NCBI RefSeq assembly: GCF_963678635.1
Contig: NC_087071.1
Coordinates: 8,791,842-8,855,841, forward strand
DNA from: Symsagittifera roscoffensis
Lineage: Eukaryota > Xenacoelomorpha > Acoela > Convolutidae
Reading direction: 5' to 3'
DNA length: 64,000 bases
The notes under the pieces are model-generated. The model ran no database searches and was not told the origin of the DNA. It saw nothing but the letters and a program-made list of their open reading frames with translations. The position numbers and the translations under genes are program-made. Numbering within the stretch: position 1 is the first letter of the stretch; every line of letters starts with the position of its first letter. Positions 31,290-42,400 of this stretch are shown here, in pieces.

Positions 31290-32849
31290 CCCATCCGGGT
31301 TTTACAGAGTTTTTTAGAACAGTTCTTCTGTAGTTCAAGGATGGATGATGGACGTTGGTATTTGGCGAACATCATAATTTTCTTCCGCTTCTTCTTGTGA
31401 CAACGACTGAGTCTTTGCAAGAAAATCAATTCTGATTTCAGAATGGTTGGCTATGTCAGGTTTTTCTGTTCTTCGTGGAGAACTTCTTTTGTGTCTGATC
31501 TAGTTTGGGAATGGCGTGGAGATTGTGCGTGGAGGGGATGCCTGGTTACTCGGATCTGTACGTATACTTGAACATCGAGGTGGTCATTGGTCTAGTTCAA
31601 TGAAGTCCTTTTCTGCGAAGTCAAGTCGTACTCTAAATCCTTTGAGTTGTGATTGTGAGCGGCATATCGATTGTAGTTGGTCATTCTCTCTCGAGTGTAG
31701 TGGGGTCGTTTTGTCTTTTGATGTTCGTCCTTGGTGTTGTATTCTGATCTATATATTGCATCATGTGATTTTACATTTTATAAAACTTTTATTAATTTAA
31801 TATTTTTTAATTATGATTTTAGTTAGTTGTTTTCACAAAAGCTTTTTGTTTTAGTTCGGTTATTTTGAAGAGTTACTCACCCTTGAGTAGCTCTTATTAA
31901 AAATAAAGGTGTGGTCACAAAGCGTGGATGTAGCACGGTGGGTTAGGCCGGCTATAGAGCATGCTCAGGACGTCCTTCCTGGTGGGTTAGGCCAGGTGTG
32001 GGAGTATGATTTCATGCGGTTTTTGTGAGGGGTCCTGTTATGTGACAACGTTTTATGTTGGGTTTGTTGTGGTCTTACTTATGTCTTGTTGGTTATGTAC
32101 TTTTTCCAAAAAGCAAATTGTTTGTGGTATGGGTTTGTCTTTCGACTTTTTTGTGTTTTATTATTTCTTTCTAAGACTTTGTAATAGTCTTCAAAAGAAT
32201 AAATTATCCAGTTTTAAACTGGGTTAATCCGGTTTGGGTACCGTTGGTTTCCTTTTCTTAGTCATGCTGTTATTCTATGATTTGTGGTATTTAGTAAGCT
32301 GCGTTGGTTAGTTTTGTTTAGTATATGATTCTTTTCCAACCGGGTTAAAGGAAAGTTTGAAGCATGTTATTATATGTTAGAGTTGTTGAGTGTGAAAACT
32401 TGAAACTGAAATTCATTATTTTAAACAATTCTTCGTGGGCGAGCTGTGCGAGTGTGGATAGAATTTCTGTGCGAATGAATGAAAATATGAAAAGGTTAGT
32501 ACTGCAATTGCATTTTATTAATTTACTGCATAGAATTTGGAAATTTACTGCTAGTTATGGGGGAATTTTAAGATACAAATTTTCATCATATGTATATTTA
32601 CTGCTTTTGGGGGAAAATTTTATAAATTAATTTACTGCATTGGTATTATATTTATTTAATTGTTGGTGCACAAGTTTAATAGGGTTTTAAACAGTTTTGA
32701 AGAAGTTTGCTATTTTTTATTTTTCTTTTGTGAATTTTTCAGATGATCTAGGATGAAGGCTAAAAATCTAAAGAAAACATGAATAAAGAATGGTGAGTTT
32801 TTTAATATTTTAATTAGTTAGTAATATTCATTGAATTCATACTTACCTG
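31290..32849 (-). other. 3' noncoding region, copy 2
   Basis: Equivalent of 25925-27516. It includes the 3'UTR intron signals next to 32849, the AAGAG/TACTC stem-loop near 31870-31895, and the palindrome cluster at 31937-31993. The antisense frame seen in copy 1 is broken here. Confidence 0.5.
31937..31993 (-). promoter_or_regulatory. palindrome cluster flanked by direct repeats, copy 2
   Basis: Contains GCCGGC, GAGCATGCTC and AGGACGTCCT at 31947-31976, bracketed by two GGTGGGTTAGGCC repeats (31937-31949, 31981-31993). It is unchanged from copy 1 although the surrounding sequence has diverged. Confidence 0.6.
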
Positions 32850-34649
32850 TTAGTCGTCGGGGAAAAAACCGTGGGGGAAGATATCGTGAATTAGTTCTGA
32901 AGTTGTTAGTAGTTTAGCTAAGATGCGGAAGATATTTTTAGTTTGAAGCAGTGGCCAAAGCAATTGAAGTGCCTTAATAGTGGTTAGTTCTTCAGTGCCT
33001 ACTGCAAACTCATAAGGTGTGTTTTGGATTAAGTTATATAATTTGTGGTTAAATTTAGTGTTGTGGATGAATTCTAAAATTGGGATTTCTATAGGTTGTA
33101 CAAACTCGTGCGGGATAAGGAAGGGTCGGGATTCTTCGGCGTTGAAGGTCTTGGTGATGGGGCAGAAAATGTACATTTGGGTTATGGGGTCATAATTACG
33201 AAGAATACCATGGAGGTTAGTGTCTTTAATACAATATGTGAAATTTAGGAAATACGGTGAAGTGTATTTTGAATTGATGAATTGAAAACGATGGTGTGGT
33301 TGTCTAGAGGGTGTGTGGAGGTCAAAGTGATTTTGGATGAAACGATAGTAACTGTATGTATGTGTTTGTTTAGTGCGCAACATAATATCATGTGAGCAGT
33401 GCAAATCTCTTTCGTGTGGTGCAAGGAAGTGAAAGGTTAGTGAAAAGATTTGGAAGCGTTCTTTAAAACTTTCGTATGCTTGTGTGTTTGTTAGTGCTTC
33501 TGAAATAATGTGATCAAACTTTCGGTCGAAGATGTTTAGTGTAAATACATATGGTGTTTTGATGAAAAATTTCTCGGTGATTTGTGGATTAGCGAAGCGA
33601 TCGTCGTCTAAGAATTGATCTTGGTTAGCTCTGATGATGTTGTGATCGTAGTATTCTAGTGTATATTCATTAGCTCTAGGTGCAGTGTGTATTTTTAGTG
33701 ATTTTTTATATCCAACGTAAGTAAATTGTCTAGCAGTTAGCGGTGTAGTTAGTCGATATAGAATGTCTTTGTTTCGTTCTATGTCGATGGAAGTGTTGGA
33801 TAAAGGTAAGCAAAGAGGGTTAGTGAAATGATAGTATGAGGTCCAAGAGAGAGTGGGCATTAAAACGTATTCATCTACAAAGTTGCGTGTTTCGTTAGTG
33901 TCGTGGGGGGTGTTTAAGGTGTATTGTGGAAATGAGGGTAAAGTGATAGCTAAAAATTCTTTAGTATTAGTATGCTGGGGGTGGTTGATGTATTCACGGG
34001 CTGTTCCTGGTTTTGCTGGGAAAGGATGGTTGGGGAATTTTCTTTTAAAAGTGCGGTAAGCTCTATTAGTGTTTAGTGAAGATATAGTGGATGTGGATGA
34101 TGGTGTTAATGATTCAGTATAATTTGAAGAGGGTGTAGGGGGATTGGATGAATTTGTAGTGGAGGAGATTTGGTTTATGGTCGGGGTGTTAAGGTGGTAG
34201 GGTTGTTGTTGGAGGGTAATAAAATTATCTAGTTCTGGGGAGATTCGGGGGGTGTCTGGAGAATGAGATGATTGGTCAGAATGGTATGAGGAGTAGGTTG
34301 GGGTAACTTGGGAAGCATAAGAAGGTGTGGGAGTGATTGGGTCAGGGTTATTTGACAATATGGGTTGAAAAGGGGGTTGAGAAAAATTAGAAGGGTTATG
34401 AAAATTATTGGATGGAGATGGTTCTGAGTCGGCAAATTCATCGGGGGTTTCAATATTCGGGTTATTGAGCTGTGAGATGGAGTATAAAACTGAAATATGT
34501 GAGTTAGTGTCGGAATTCATGCCTGATGTTACATTGCTAGATGGAAAATCGGGTGGCGGAAAAGCAAAAAGTGGTATGATTGGGATTGAAGAGGTAAGAT
34601 TGGTTGGATGGGAATTTGATCGGTGGAGTGATCCAAGTTGGCGGCTCAT
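32850..34649 (-). CDS. post-env protein of unknown function, 599 aa, copy 2
   Basis: The start overlaps the env stop (ATGA at 34649-34646). The Ser/Thr/Pro-rich N-terminal 200 residues differ from copy 1 at many positions and by small in-frame gaps, while the C-terminal 400 residues are almost unchanged (for example DRFANPQITEKFF, PHERDLHCSHDIMLR, PILEFIHNTKFNHKLY). That contrast supports a disordered tail on a constrained domain. It is followed at three bases by a CAG-GTAAGT donor. No recognised family. Confidence 0.7.
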   Translation of the reverse strand: MSRQLGSLHRSNSHPTNLTSSIPIIPLFAFPPPDFPSSNVTSGMNSDTNSHISVLYSISQLNNPNIETPDEFADSEPSPSNNFHNPSNFSQPPFQPILSNNPDPITPTPSYASQVTPTYSSYHSDQSSHSPDTPRISPELDNFITLQQQPYHLNTPTINQISSTTNSSNPPTPSSNYTESLTPSSTSTISSLNTNRAYRTFKRKFPNHPFPAKPGTAREYINHPQHTNTKEFLAITLPSFPQYTLNTPHDTNETRNFVDEYVLMPTLSWTSYYHFTNPLCLPLSNTSIDIERNKDILYRLTTPLTARQFTYVGYKKSLKIHTAPRANEYTLEYYDHNIIRANQDQFLDDDRFANPQITEKFFIKTPYVFTLNIFDRKFDHIISEALTNTQAYESFKERFQIFSLTFHFLAPHERDLHCSHDIMLRTKQTHTYSYYRFIQNHFDLHTPSRQPHHRFQFINSKYTSPYFLNFTYCIKDTNLHGILRNYDPITQMYIFCPITKTFNAEESRPFLIPHEFVQPIEIPILEFIHNTKFNHKLYNLIQNTPYEFAVGTEELTTIKALQLLWPLLQTKNIFRILAKLLTTSELIHDIFPHGFFPDD

Positions 34650-37264
34650 CGTGGGCTAAAAAAATTATTATTTTGAGATTGAAAAGCGGTGGTATGGGGC
34701 TGTTCAATAATTTGTTCATAAGTATTATCATCTTGTGATTGATGTGTCATTATATGTTGGATGGGACTTTGTGATGTGGTGAGTCGAAAATTTGGATTAT
34801 GTGTGATGGCTAAATTTCGAAAATTTCGTGGGACTAGGGATAGTGGATGATTATTTGGTAGGGGTGGTAGATGTGGTGCCGTTGGCTGTGTGTCGACATT
34901 GTTATGTTCTTCGTCGTATGTATTTTGTCGTGTTGTTATTTTTGTGTTATATTCTTTTATTTGTGCGTCTAAAAGAATTTTGTTTATAGATGTGGAAAAA
35001 ATTCCAAAAAATCCTGCAAAGAGTATGCGTGCTACGCTTGCTTGTCTGTTTACTTGTGTGTGTATAGCACATGTATTGTAGATTCCTTTTAAGAGTGAGA
35101 AAAGAAATCCAATAAAGTTAAACATTGCGTATAAAATAGTCAATTTTTCTAAGATGTAGTAGGGCCATCCTAGAAAATCAAGGATTTCATTTTTGAGTGT
35201 AACAAAGCTAAAAATGTTGATTGGTGATATATCTTGGGGACGGTATTTTTCGCCGTTTAGATATATATAATCTTTAATGTCTTTAAAATATCCGCTATAG
35301 TCTTGCGTGTAGATATCGGCAAATCCTGCGGTTTCTGCAAGTTTGCGTAAATTTTGGTCTATTGATTGTCTTTGTATAGTGTCCATTTGTGTTAATAATT
35401 CTTGGAATTGTTGTGTTCTAATGTGATGTTGAATATCTGATTTTGAATAGATTCCTATTGATTGTAAATCTATATTTGGGTTTCGAGCAATAGCGCGAAT
35501 GCTTTCTGGTGAAAATTTTTTGAGTGATTGCATTAATGTGGGATATGGAGTGAGAAGGTAATATTTATTTTCATCAGGGTTTAGTTGTACTACATTGTGG
35601 CTATTTTCTGATCCACATGGGACTGCGGTATCCCAGAAATAGGTTCTTCGTGAAAGTGTATCCACGAAATATACTTTATTCTTATAAAAGATAGGGATTC
35701 TTTTATAACATCGTTTATCTTCAAAAACGTAGAGTGGTGATACTTTTTTGGTACAAGTATAAAACCATAAGATGTTTCCTTCGTAGTCTAAAAAATTTGA
35801 TCTATTTCCTGATAATAAGTATCCTGCGTAGGGTATTTTTAATACTGCTAGTGCAAGTGATTGTAATATTTGTGTTCGTTCTAATTCGCATAGTTGGTGT
35901 AGTGTTTCTAATTCGGAGAGTGACATTTCTTGAAAAATTCGGCTAATTGTATAATCTAGTTTCATATCTAAATGAATATCATAGTGGATATTACCGAAAT
36001 ATGTAGTATTCATTAGTGATAATTCTTGTAAGCGTGTGCTTCTGGTGTCATAAGGTTTTAGATGTCCACCAGGTTGTCCGTTGCTTTTTTCAAAATTAAC
36101 TGGTATATAGGATGTTCCTTCGTTTAGAGGATGACCTGTGGCATATGGGTCGATTTTTACTTTTCCAGTGGTCATGTCGAATCCTTTTTCGTATTCAACT
36201 AATATTTCAGAGTATTGTGTTCTGTGAAGTGGATTCCTGTATTTACATGCAAGTTCTGTTTCTTGATATATTTGAAAACGTGTCAATTTATTTTCTATAT
36301 TGTCTATGTTTCTAAAATTAGAACTTAGTTTTCGTGATGGATGGACTTGTTCATAAGGAATTGATTGTATGAAATATTTTTCGTGAAATTTTATCATACG
36401 AGCGTGTATTTTTGCTACTTGAAATGTTGTACATGTATCTTCGGGGAACCAAACAATTGTTGCTTGTGTTCTCGTTGTAGGGTCGCAATATCCTTGATCA
36501 TTTTTACAAGGTAGTCGGATTCCTTGATAGATCATTGTATTATCAGATAAATCTCGTGTTAGTTGTATTTTTTCGAGTTGTATTTTCCAATCGAAAAACA
36601 TTATTTCTTGGTATCCTTTATTTTTTGTGTCTGCTTTGCAGTTTGATGGGTCATTTATACCAATGTGTGGTATCCAATGTTTATCGTGTAGGTCATAGGT
36701 TAATCGTCCGTGTGCGCCGTTATACGGGTATTTTTCGTCTAGTTTTATATGTCCTTGGTGTCTTTCAAGTTGTGATTGATGTACAGAGTCTGAAAAAACT
36801 TGAAAATTAACTAATTTTCTTTGGGAGTTTTTATTTTGTGTGATGTTTAGTCTAAGTAATTCATTTTTACAATCGTCGGGATTGAGATGTAAAAGGCGTT
36901 CTATATTACTTTGATAGAATGATTCATGGTCAAGTCGGTTTTTGTTTCCGTTCGAGACTTGTGAACAATGTACTTTCTTTTCGGAAAATGTCGCTGTGAA
37001 TTTATAACCTGTAACTGTTGTTGCTCGGGCTTTTGAATAGAGTGTTGCTATGATATCTGTGGTTTCTATAGCTTGTGGTTCTGTTTCACATTGTGATACT
37101 TGATTTATTGCATATTTATGTAGTGTTTTTTGTTCATTTTCTTCGCAATCGTAATGTGTTACTAATAAATCTTGTGGTCCTGTACGAGGGGAAGGGTTTA
37201 TGTTTTGATTTGAGGTTACTAGAAAAAAGAGTTGGAGAAAAATTAATAATTTTAGAATATACAT
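34646..37264 (-). CDS. env: envelope-like class III-type glycoprotein, 872 aa, copy 2
   Basis: A signal peptide occupies residues 1-20. The mature N-terminus has YDC at 38-40 and further Cys at about 59, 100 and 132, followed by a long ectodomain with Asn-linked glycosylation sites. A membrane-spanning segment lies at about 708-725, then a second hydrophobic stretch at 745-760 and a Pro/His/Asn-rich tail of about 105 residues. The spacing of YDC and the following Cys residues resembles glycoproteins of chu-like negative-strand viruses that other arthropod and nematode retroelements have captured; that is a judgement from pattern memory, not a search. Such a protein would sit in the particle membrane and mediate entry and fusion. 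The start overlaps the ATG-less frame by 13 bases. Confidence 0.75.
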   Translation of the reverse strand: MYILKLLIFLQLFFLVTSNQNINPSPRTGPQDLLVTHYDCEENEQKTLHKYAINQVSQCETEPQAIETTDIIATLYSKARATTVTGYKFTATFSEKKVHCSQVSNGNKNRLDHESFYQSNIERLLHLNPDDCKNELLRLNITQNKNSQRKLVNFQVFSDSVHQSQLERHQGHIKLDEKYPYNGAHGRLTYDLHDKHWIPHIGINDPSNCKADTKNKGYQEIMFFDWKIQLEKIQLTRDLSDNTMIYQGIRLPCKNDQGYCDPTTRTQATIVWFPEDTCTTFQVAKIHARMIKFHEKYFIQSIPYEQVHPSRKLSSNFRNIDNIENKLTRFQIYQETELACKYRNPLHRTQYSEILVEYEKGFDMTTGKVKIDPYATGHPLNEGTSYIPVNFEKSNGQPGGHLKPYDTRSTRLQELSLMNTTYFGNIHYDIHLDMKLDYTISRIFQEMSLSELETLHQLCELERTQILQSLALAVLKIPYAGYLLSGNRSNFLDYEGNILWFYTCTKKVSPLYVFEDKRCYKRIPIFYKNKVYFVDTLSRRTYFWDTAVPCGSENSHNVVQLNPDENKYYLLTPYPTLMQSLKKFSPESIRAIARNPNIDLQSIGIYSKSDIQHHIRTQQFQELLTQMDTIQRQSIDQNLRKLAETAGFADIYTQDYSGYFKDIKDYIYLNGEKYRPQDISPINIFSFVTLKNEILDFLGWPYYILEKLTILYAMFNFIGFLFSLLKGIYNTCAIHTQVNRQASVARILFAGFFGIFSTSINKILLDAQIKEYNTKITTRQNTYDEEHNNVDTQPTAPHLPPLPNNHPLSLVPRNFRNLAITHNPNFRLTTSQSPIQHIMTHQSQDDNTYEQIIEQPHTTAFQSQNNNFFSPR

Positions 37265-38388
37265 GTGTATGATAATCCTGAGTATGGGTTATAAAATGTA
37301 ATGTAACCAATTGTGTTTTTGGTATATCTGTCGTATTTATATATTACTTCAGTAGTTATAAACGGTGGTGGTAATGATTGAGCTGTTATGTTAGGTGGAT
37401 TTAATGGGTAGGGATGTTGTGTAATATTGTTTAATTTAACTGTGATTTCAAACTTTAATTGTAAACTGTTTTGTTGGAGTATTTGAATATTGTGATCACG
37501 GATATCGTTGTGAATATCTTGGCGATATTGTAATCTATTAAGTGCCCAGTTATGAAGGCGGTTACTTTCTTGATGTTGTCCAAATAATGGTGGAGGTGCT
37601 GTGAATGTATTCCAATCTAATCTTAAAGGAATATTTATTGATGATTGTTCTCGATATCTGGCGTCGAGATTATTTGGAAAATTTAAGTTAAAGGGTAGTG
37701 GTGAAAATTGGCTTATTGATGGTGTTGATGGTAGTGATAATGTTTCTGGTAGTGATGAGGATGTTGTTGTATCCGTAGAAATATCTATGGGGTCATTGAC
37801 TAAATTTGGTTCACCTTGTGTGAATGAATGTGTAGTCCAATATGGAAGTCGTGATGTTAGGTTTGGGGGGTTAAAAGGATTTTCTCGTGCTTGTTCAGAT
37901 GTTGGTGTTGAACCTAAGTAGTCTGAGGGGAGACTTGAAGTGCTTCGTTGTGAAAAAAGTGTAGGAGTTTCTGGTGTGATACCAGTGGTGTTTTCTGGAG
38001 TGGTTTGTGATGGGGATTGAGGTATATCAAAATGAACTCGGGGAGTTTGAAAATTTCTGTTTCGTCGAGGATGTATAATTTGTCTATCTATTTCTGTTGT
38101 GTTTTGGTTTTGACTAAGGTTTCGTATTCTACTTAGTTCTTGTGGTAGTGTTGGGTAAAGATTATATGTTGGTTCACTTAGAGATGCTTGTCGTTGAACT
38201 GGTTCTAGTGGTTCAGATAAACGAGCGTGCCGTTCTTCAAAAGTGTATGGATTGTCTTGAAAAGAAATTCGTGTAGATGTTTGAGGATTTTGAGTAGTTG
38301 AAGGTGGTGTTGGATTATCTTGGGATGATGTCGGTGAAGACTGATTCTGTGACTGTTGGGTAGCAATTTTTGATGGATTTTTGAATTG
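37252..38388 (-). CDS. conserved 378-codon frame without any ATG, copy 2 (pre-env protein)
   Basis: Open from after a TAA at 38391-38389 to TAA at 37254-37252. There is no in-frame Met, and only one ATG in any forward frame of the region (near 37793, the same site as in copy 1). The first conserved residues follow AAA ATT GCT ACC, where ATT has A at -3 and G at +4. Substitutions against copy 1 are mostly silent in the C-terminal third and more often amino-acid-changing in the Pro/Ser/Thr-rich N-terminal part. It lies directly between the small membrane protein gene and env. Confidence 0.6.
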   Translation of the reverse strand, partial: QFKNPSKIATQQSQNQSSPTSSQDNPTPPSTTQNPQTSTRISFQDNPYTFEERHARLSEPLEPVQRQASLSEPTYNLYPTLPQELSRIRNLSQNQNTTEIDRQIIHPRRNRNFQTPRVHFDIPQSPSQTTPENTTGITPETPTLFSQRSTSSLPSDYLGSTPTSEQARENPFNPPNLTSRLPYWTTHSFTQGEPNLVNDPIDISTDTTTSSSLPETLSLPSTPSISQFSPLPFNLNFPNNLDARYREQSSINIPLRLDWNTFTAPPPLFGQHQESNRLHNWALNRLQYRQDIHNDIRDHNIQILQQNSLQLKFEITVKLNNITQHPYPLNPPNITAQSLPPPFITTEVIYKYDRYTKNTIGYITFYNPYSGLSYTCIF

Positions 38389-38393
38389 TTACT

Positions 38394-38582
38394 TTAGTGG
38401 GAAGGTTTATGTTTATTATAATATTCTTCCAAAAAAATAATTAGAAAAATTGTTGCTAGGGCAAATGTGATGATTGCTTTCTTTATACATTTACATATGG
38501 TCAAAATGAGGGATGATAAAAATGTTATGAAAATTACAAACAATAAAAAAATATCAGTTCTACTGAAAATTGTTCGTATCAT
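38394..38582 (-). CDS. small hydrophobic membrane protein B, 62 aa, copy 2
   Basis: Two hydrophobic helices (about 11-30 and 37-51) joined by CKCIKK, with an acidic/basic C-terminus. The start ATG overlaps the TGA stop of membrane protein A. It resembles copy 1 closely through the helices but has a four-residue longer tail. A two-helix hairpin is a common form of small viral membrane proteins; no homology is claimed. Confidence 0.6.
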   Translation of the reverse strand: MIRTIFSRTDIFLLFVIFITFLSSLILTICKCIKKAIITFALATIFLIIFLEEYYNKHKPSH

Positions 38583-38809
38583 TTAGACAAGTTGTGAAAA
38601 TCGTACCTGTGGATATATTCAAGGGTTTTGGAAAGTTGAAGGAATAGTTCGAGTATAGTGTAGAAAATTAAAAAAATGTTAAAAAAAATGATTAAGATTA
38701 TTAGAAAAGATTCAAGTATATCAAAAAGAAATATTATAAAGGCTTCAAGTATTGAAAAAAAATGTTTAAAATTTATAAGTATTTGAGCAACTGTTTGAGA
38801 GAAAAGCAT
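38579..38809 (-). CDS. small hydrophobic membrane protein A, 76 aa, copy 2
   Basis: One long hydrophobic region (about residues 20-58) interrupted by an acidic DILE, then a polar tail ending HNLSK. The stop TGA shares ATGA with membrane protein B, indicating that both may be translated from one message by stop-start coupling. Copy 1 has lost the last residues by a one-base deletion. Confidence 0.6.
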   Translation of the reverse strand: MLFSQTVAQILINFKHFFSILEAFIIFLFDILESFLIILIIFFNIFLIFYTILELFLQLSKTLEYIHRYDFHNLSK

Positions 38810-39409
38810 TTAAGAAATGATCTCTTGGTCGAATATTTTTTGCTGTTTGAGGCGATTTTCTAGTGTGGTCGAATTATTTATTAGTTTTTTGACAAGTGGG
38901 TTGAGTTTTGTAAAAAATTGTTGGGGGCAATTTTCATGGTGACTGGGAGGTCGTCTTTTTCTTTATTTTTGTTTGTCAAATGATCCGGGGTATGGTGAGA
39001 TTTTTATACTTTAGGCTAATTAAAATCTTCATTTTGTTACTTTAGGCTAAGTTATCAAATTTGTTTTGGGGGTATTCGTGGTCTGAGTTGGGGAAATATT
39101 GTTGATCTTTGGGTTATTAGATAAGGGAGGGGTACGGTATTATGGCGATATTTATTTTAGCTGTCAAGTTGGAGTGGTTTGCTTATTTTTGACCTGGAGG
39201 TTGTAAAGTTATAGTTAGAGATGTGCCTGGAGTTCTACATTATTCGTCTAATTGATCTTAGTTTGAGTTAGAGAAAGTGGCGGATTGGATGAATCCTATT
39301 GGTCTATTTTGAACTAGAATTATTGCGTACTTGTGAGCATGTTATTTTGAAAAATTGAAATGAAAAATGTTACGGAGGTTTCAAGATTGTAAAGTATAAA
39401 ATCTTAAAA
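38810..39409 (-). other. gap between gag-pol and small membrane-protein genes, copy 2
   Basis: Equivalent of 19369-19961. TTAGCCTAA motifs (seen as TTAGGCTAA on the + strand near 39010 and 39047) and an AAAATTGCCCC motif (GGGGCAATTTTC near 38924) are conserved. No ORF. Confidence 0.4.
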
Positions 39410-42400
39410 TTACTTTTTAAATTCTACTTTCTTTAATATTTTAGATTGGGGGATGAACATTTTGTAGTTTTTACGTGGTTGATTTCGGAGTCTTGTTGTT
39501 TTTCTATGTTCTGATTTGTCTATTTCTTCTTGGGGTTTTATTTGTTCTGTCATTTTTCTATTTTTTCTTTGCTTTTGGGATTCTTTATGGTCTAGATTTT
39601 TTGTAGTGCTTTTGGTAGCGGTTGGTTTTGTGTTTTGATTTTCGGTGGGGTTATCATTTTGTTCTGTATTTTTCAGATGTGGTTCGTTTTGAACTATTTT
39701 TAATCCTGTGAAGGAATATAATTGGGTTAGTTCGCGGAGTGCGTATTCTTTTGGGTAGTAAGGTAATAGGTTGTTTCGGTGCTGAACGATTTCTTTTTTA
39801 TTGGAGTCGGTAATTTTATATGTGACATCAGTGGGTTTTGCAATTATTTGGTAGGGTCCTTTTCGGAGGGGTTGTAATTTTTTAGAAATTCCTTTTTGAG
39901 TATTAAAATTAGGTATTAAAACAAATGTTCCAATTTTTAAATCGGAAGCTGGTGTAAAACGTGAATTGATTTGTTCATTTATGTTTTGTCTTTGTAATAA
40001 CTTTTTCGTTATTTTTTGGTAAATTTCATTGTGTTTCTTATCTCTATTTAAAATCCATTCGGTGTGTGTACCGGAGGCTAGTTTAAGAATTTGTGGGTGA
40101 TGAAAATGATCTTCATCGTGCGTATGTAATGGGAGGTTATAACAAATTGAGTCTTTATTTGGTTGACAATAACCTTGTGCGTTTTTATGGGAATTTGCTG
40201 TAAACATTATTGGTTTGCGTGGCTTTTGGTTAAAAACCATTTCGTATGGTGACATTCCTAAAGTTGTCGTGATTTGTGAATTATATGCTAAGGGAAATAT
40301 TTTTACATCTGCTGACCATTCGGTATATTTTGTATCATTTCCGTTGATGATACATCTAAGATATTCTTGTAGTGAACGGTTCATACCTTCGACTAAGCCG
40401 TTTGTCCAAGGTGCATGAGATGTACGTGGTTTGTGTTTAATGTTGTATAAATGACATAGTGTTATTATTTCATTATTTATGAATTCTGTACCATTGTCTG
40501 TGACTAAAATTTCTGGTAGTCCGAATTTTGCTATCCAGTGTTCATAGAGTGTTGTGTAAGCGTAATAAGCGTTACAATGTGGTACTGGGTTAAGTGCTAC
40601 ATAATGTGTAAATGCGTCAACAATTACCATAATGTAGGAGTTTCCTTCTGATGAGGGTGAAATTGGTCCTTTAGTATCAAATGAGATACGATGATTAAAG
40701 TACAAACTTTGTCCTTTAAAATCTTGTTTTTGTGCTATTTGTTTTTGATTTGGGTAAGGTTTATTTAGCTGACATATTATACAATCATTGCATAGTACTT
40801 TTATCCAGATTGGTGCATTTGGAAAGTAAAAATTTTGTATAAAATTTGAATATGTTTTTTCTGATCCAGAGTGTCCTTTAATATTTTGTGTATGTGAAAT
40901 ATTAAAAGCGATGAGAATCATACTTAAAGGAAGACAGGGGACTATGGATTCGTTTAAGTTGTATTCTAAAAGGTCTGTAGTTTCATTAATTGTTGTGTAA
41001 TTAAATTTGCGAAAATATCGGAGGAGTGTCTTGTTGCCTAGTATGGTTGAATCTGCTTTGTTAGGTTTAGTTTTATATTTGTGCCATGATTTTAGTTGTC
41101 GAATTATTGGGTCAAGATTCTGGTATTGTTTTAGTGTTGAAATTGTAATTGTTTCTGTTGGAGGGAGAAAAATGTTTTCAATTTCGAATTTAGATAAAGG
41201 TATTGTATCAAGTGGGTCGTGAAGGTCAAAAACTTGATTTATTGTGTATTTTGAATCATTTGTTTGTGGTCCTGATAAATTTATTTTATCAGTTAAATCT
41301 TCTTTTTCAATTAGTGGAAAATGGTCTTTCTTAGGTAGGTGTTGTTTTGTTCGTTTTTGTTGGGTGTTATTTTTTATCCATTGAGAATATGGGATTGGTT
41401 TGAAAGTTGATGTTCCAAGTAAATCGACTTCATAATGATTATTTTGACAATCTAAATAAAGTGGGAAATGTTGTAAACTATTTATTTGTGATTGTTCAAT
41501 ATCAGTTTTAACTGCATATTTGCATTCTAATCGGGGTGATGTTTCGTTTTCTGCAAGGTAGAATTTTATATTTTTGGGTATTTCAACTGTTGTTTTTCGT
41601 GTAAGTAATTCAGGTGGTGTATTTCGACTTAAGGTGTCTGGTAATGCAAGATTTTTTCCTGCAGTCCAAACTATATGTAAGTTTGGAAATTTCATTAGAA
41701 TTAGTTGAAATCTGTAAACTCGGTGGTTTGGGTTAGATTTTTGTGTAAAGAGAAAGATGATTGGTTTGTGGTCTGTGAATAAAACTGTGGGATGTTTTGA
41801 TCCAAGTATCAGAAATTCATATTCTGTCAGTGTATATATTATGGCTGTACATTCTCTCATTAGAGTTGAGAGTCGTAGCTCTGCTTGAGTGAATAATCGA
41901 GAATTTGCTGATATGAGGTTCATTTTATTTGTACCATTATGTGATTGTAATAGTGCTGCGCCGATGCCAAAGTTCGAAGCATCGCACATTGCATAAAATG
42001 GTTGATCAGGGTCTGGAATTGTGTTTGAAATTTGTTCAGTTAAAAGTTTCTTTATTTCTTCGAATCGTGCTTGATGTTCTGTATTCCATTCAAAATTATT
42101 TTGTTGTCTAAGGATGTTGTAAAATGGTCGTAGATATAATTGCATTTTATAAACATATTTACTTAAAAAGTTTAACATTCCAAGGAATTCTTGGATTTTC
42201 TTTTTATTTGTTGGTGGTTGAAGTTTTTGAATAGCATCAATGCGTGATTTCAATGGAGTGATTGTTTTTCTTTCTATATTATGTCCTAAGAATTTAACTC
42301 TTGTCAAAAAGAAGTGTGATTTATCGGGGGCGGCCTTCAGATTTTCGTTCTGAAGTATTTGGTGATATTGTTCTAAAACTTTGAACATTTCGTCTTTTGT

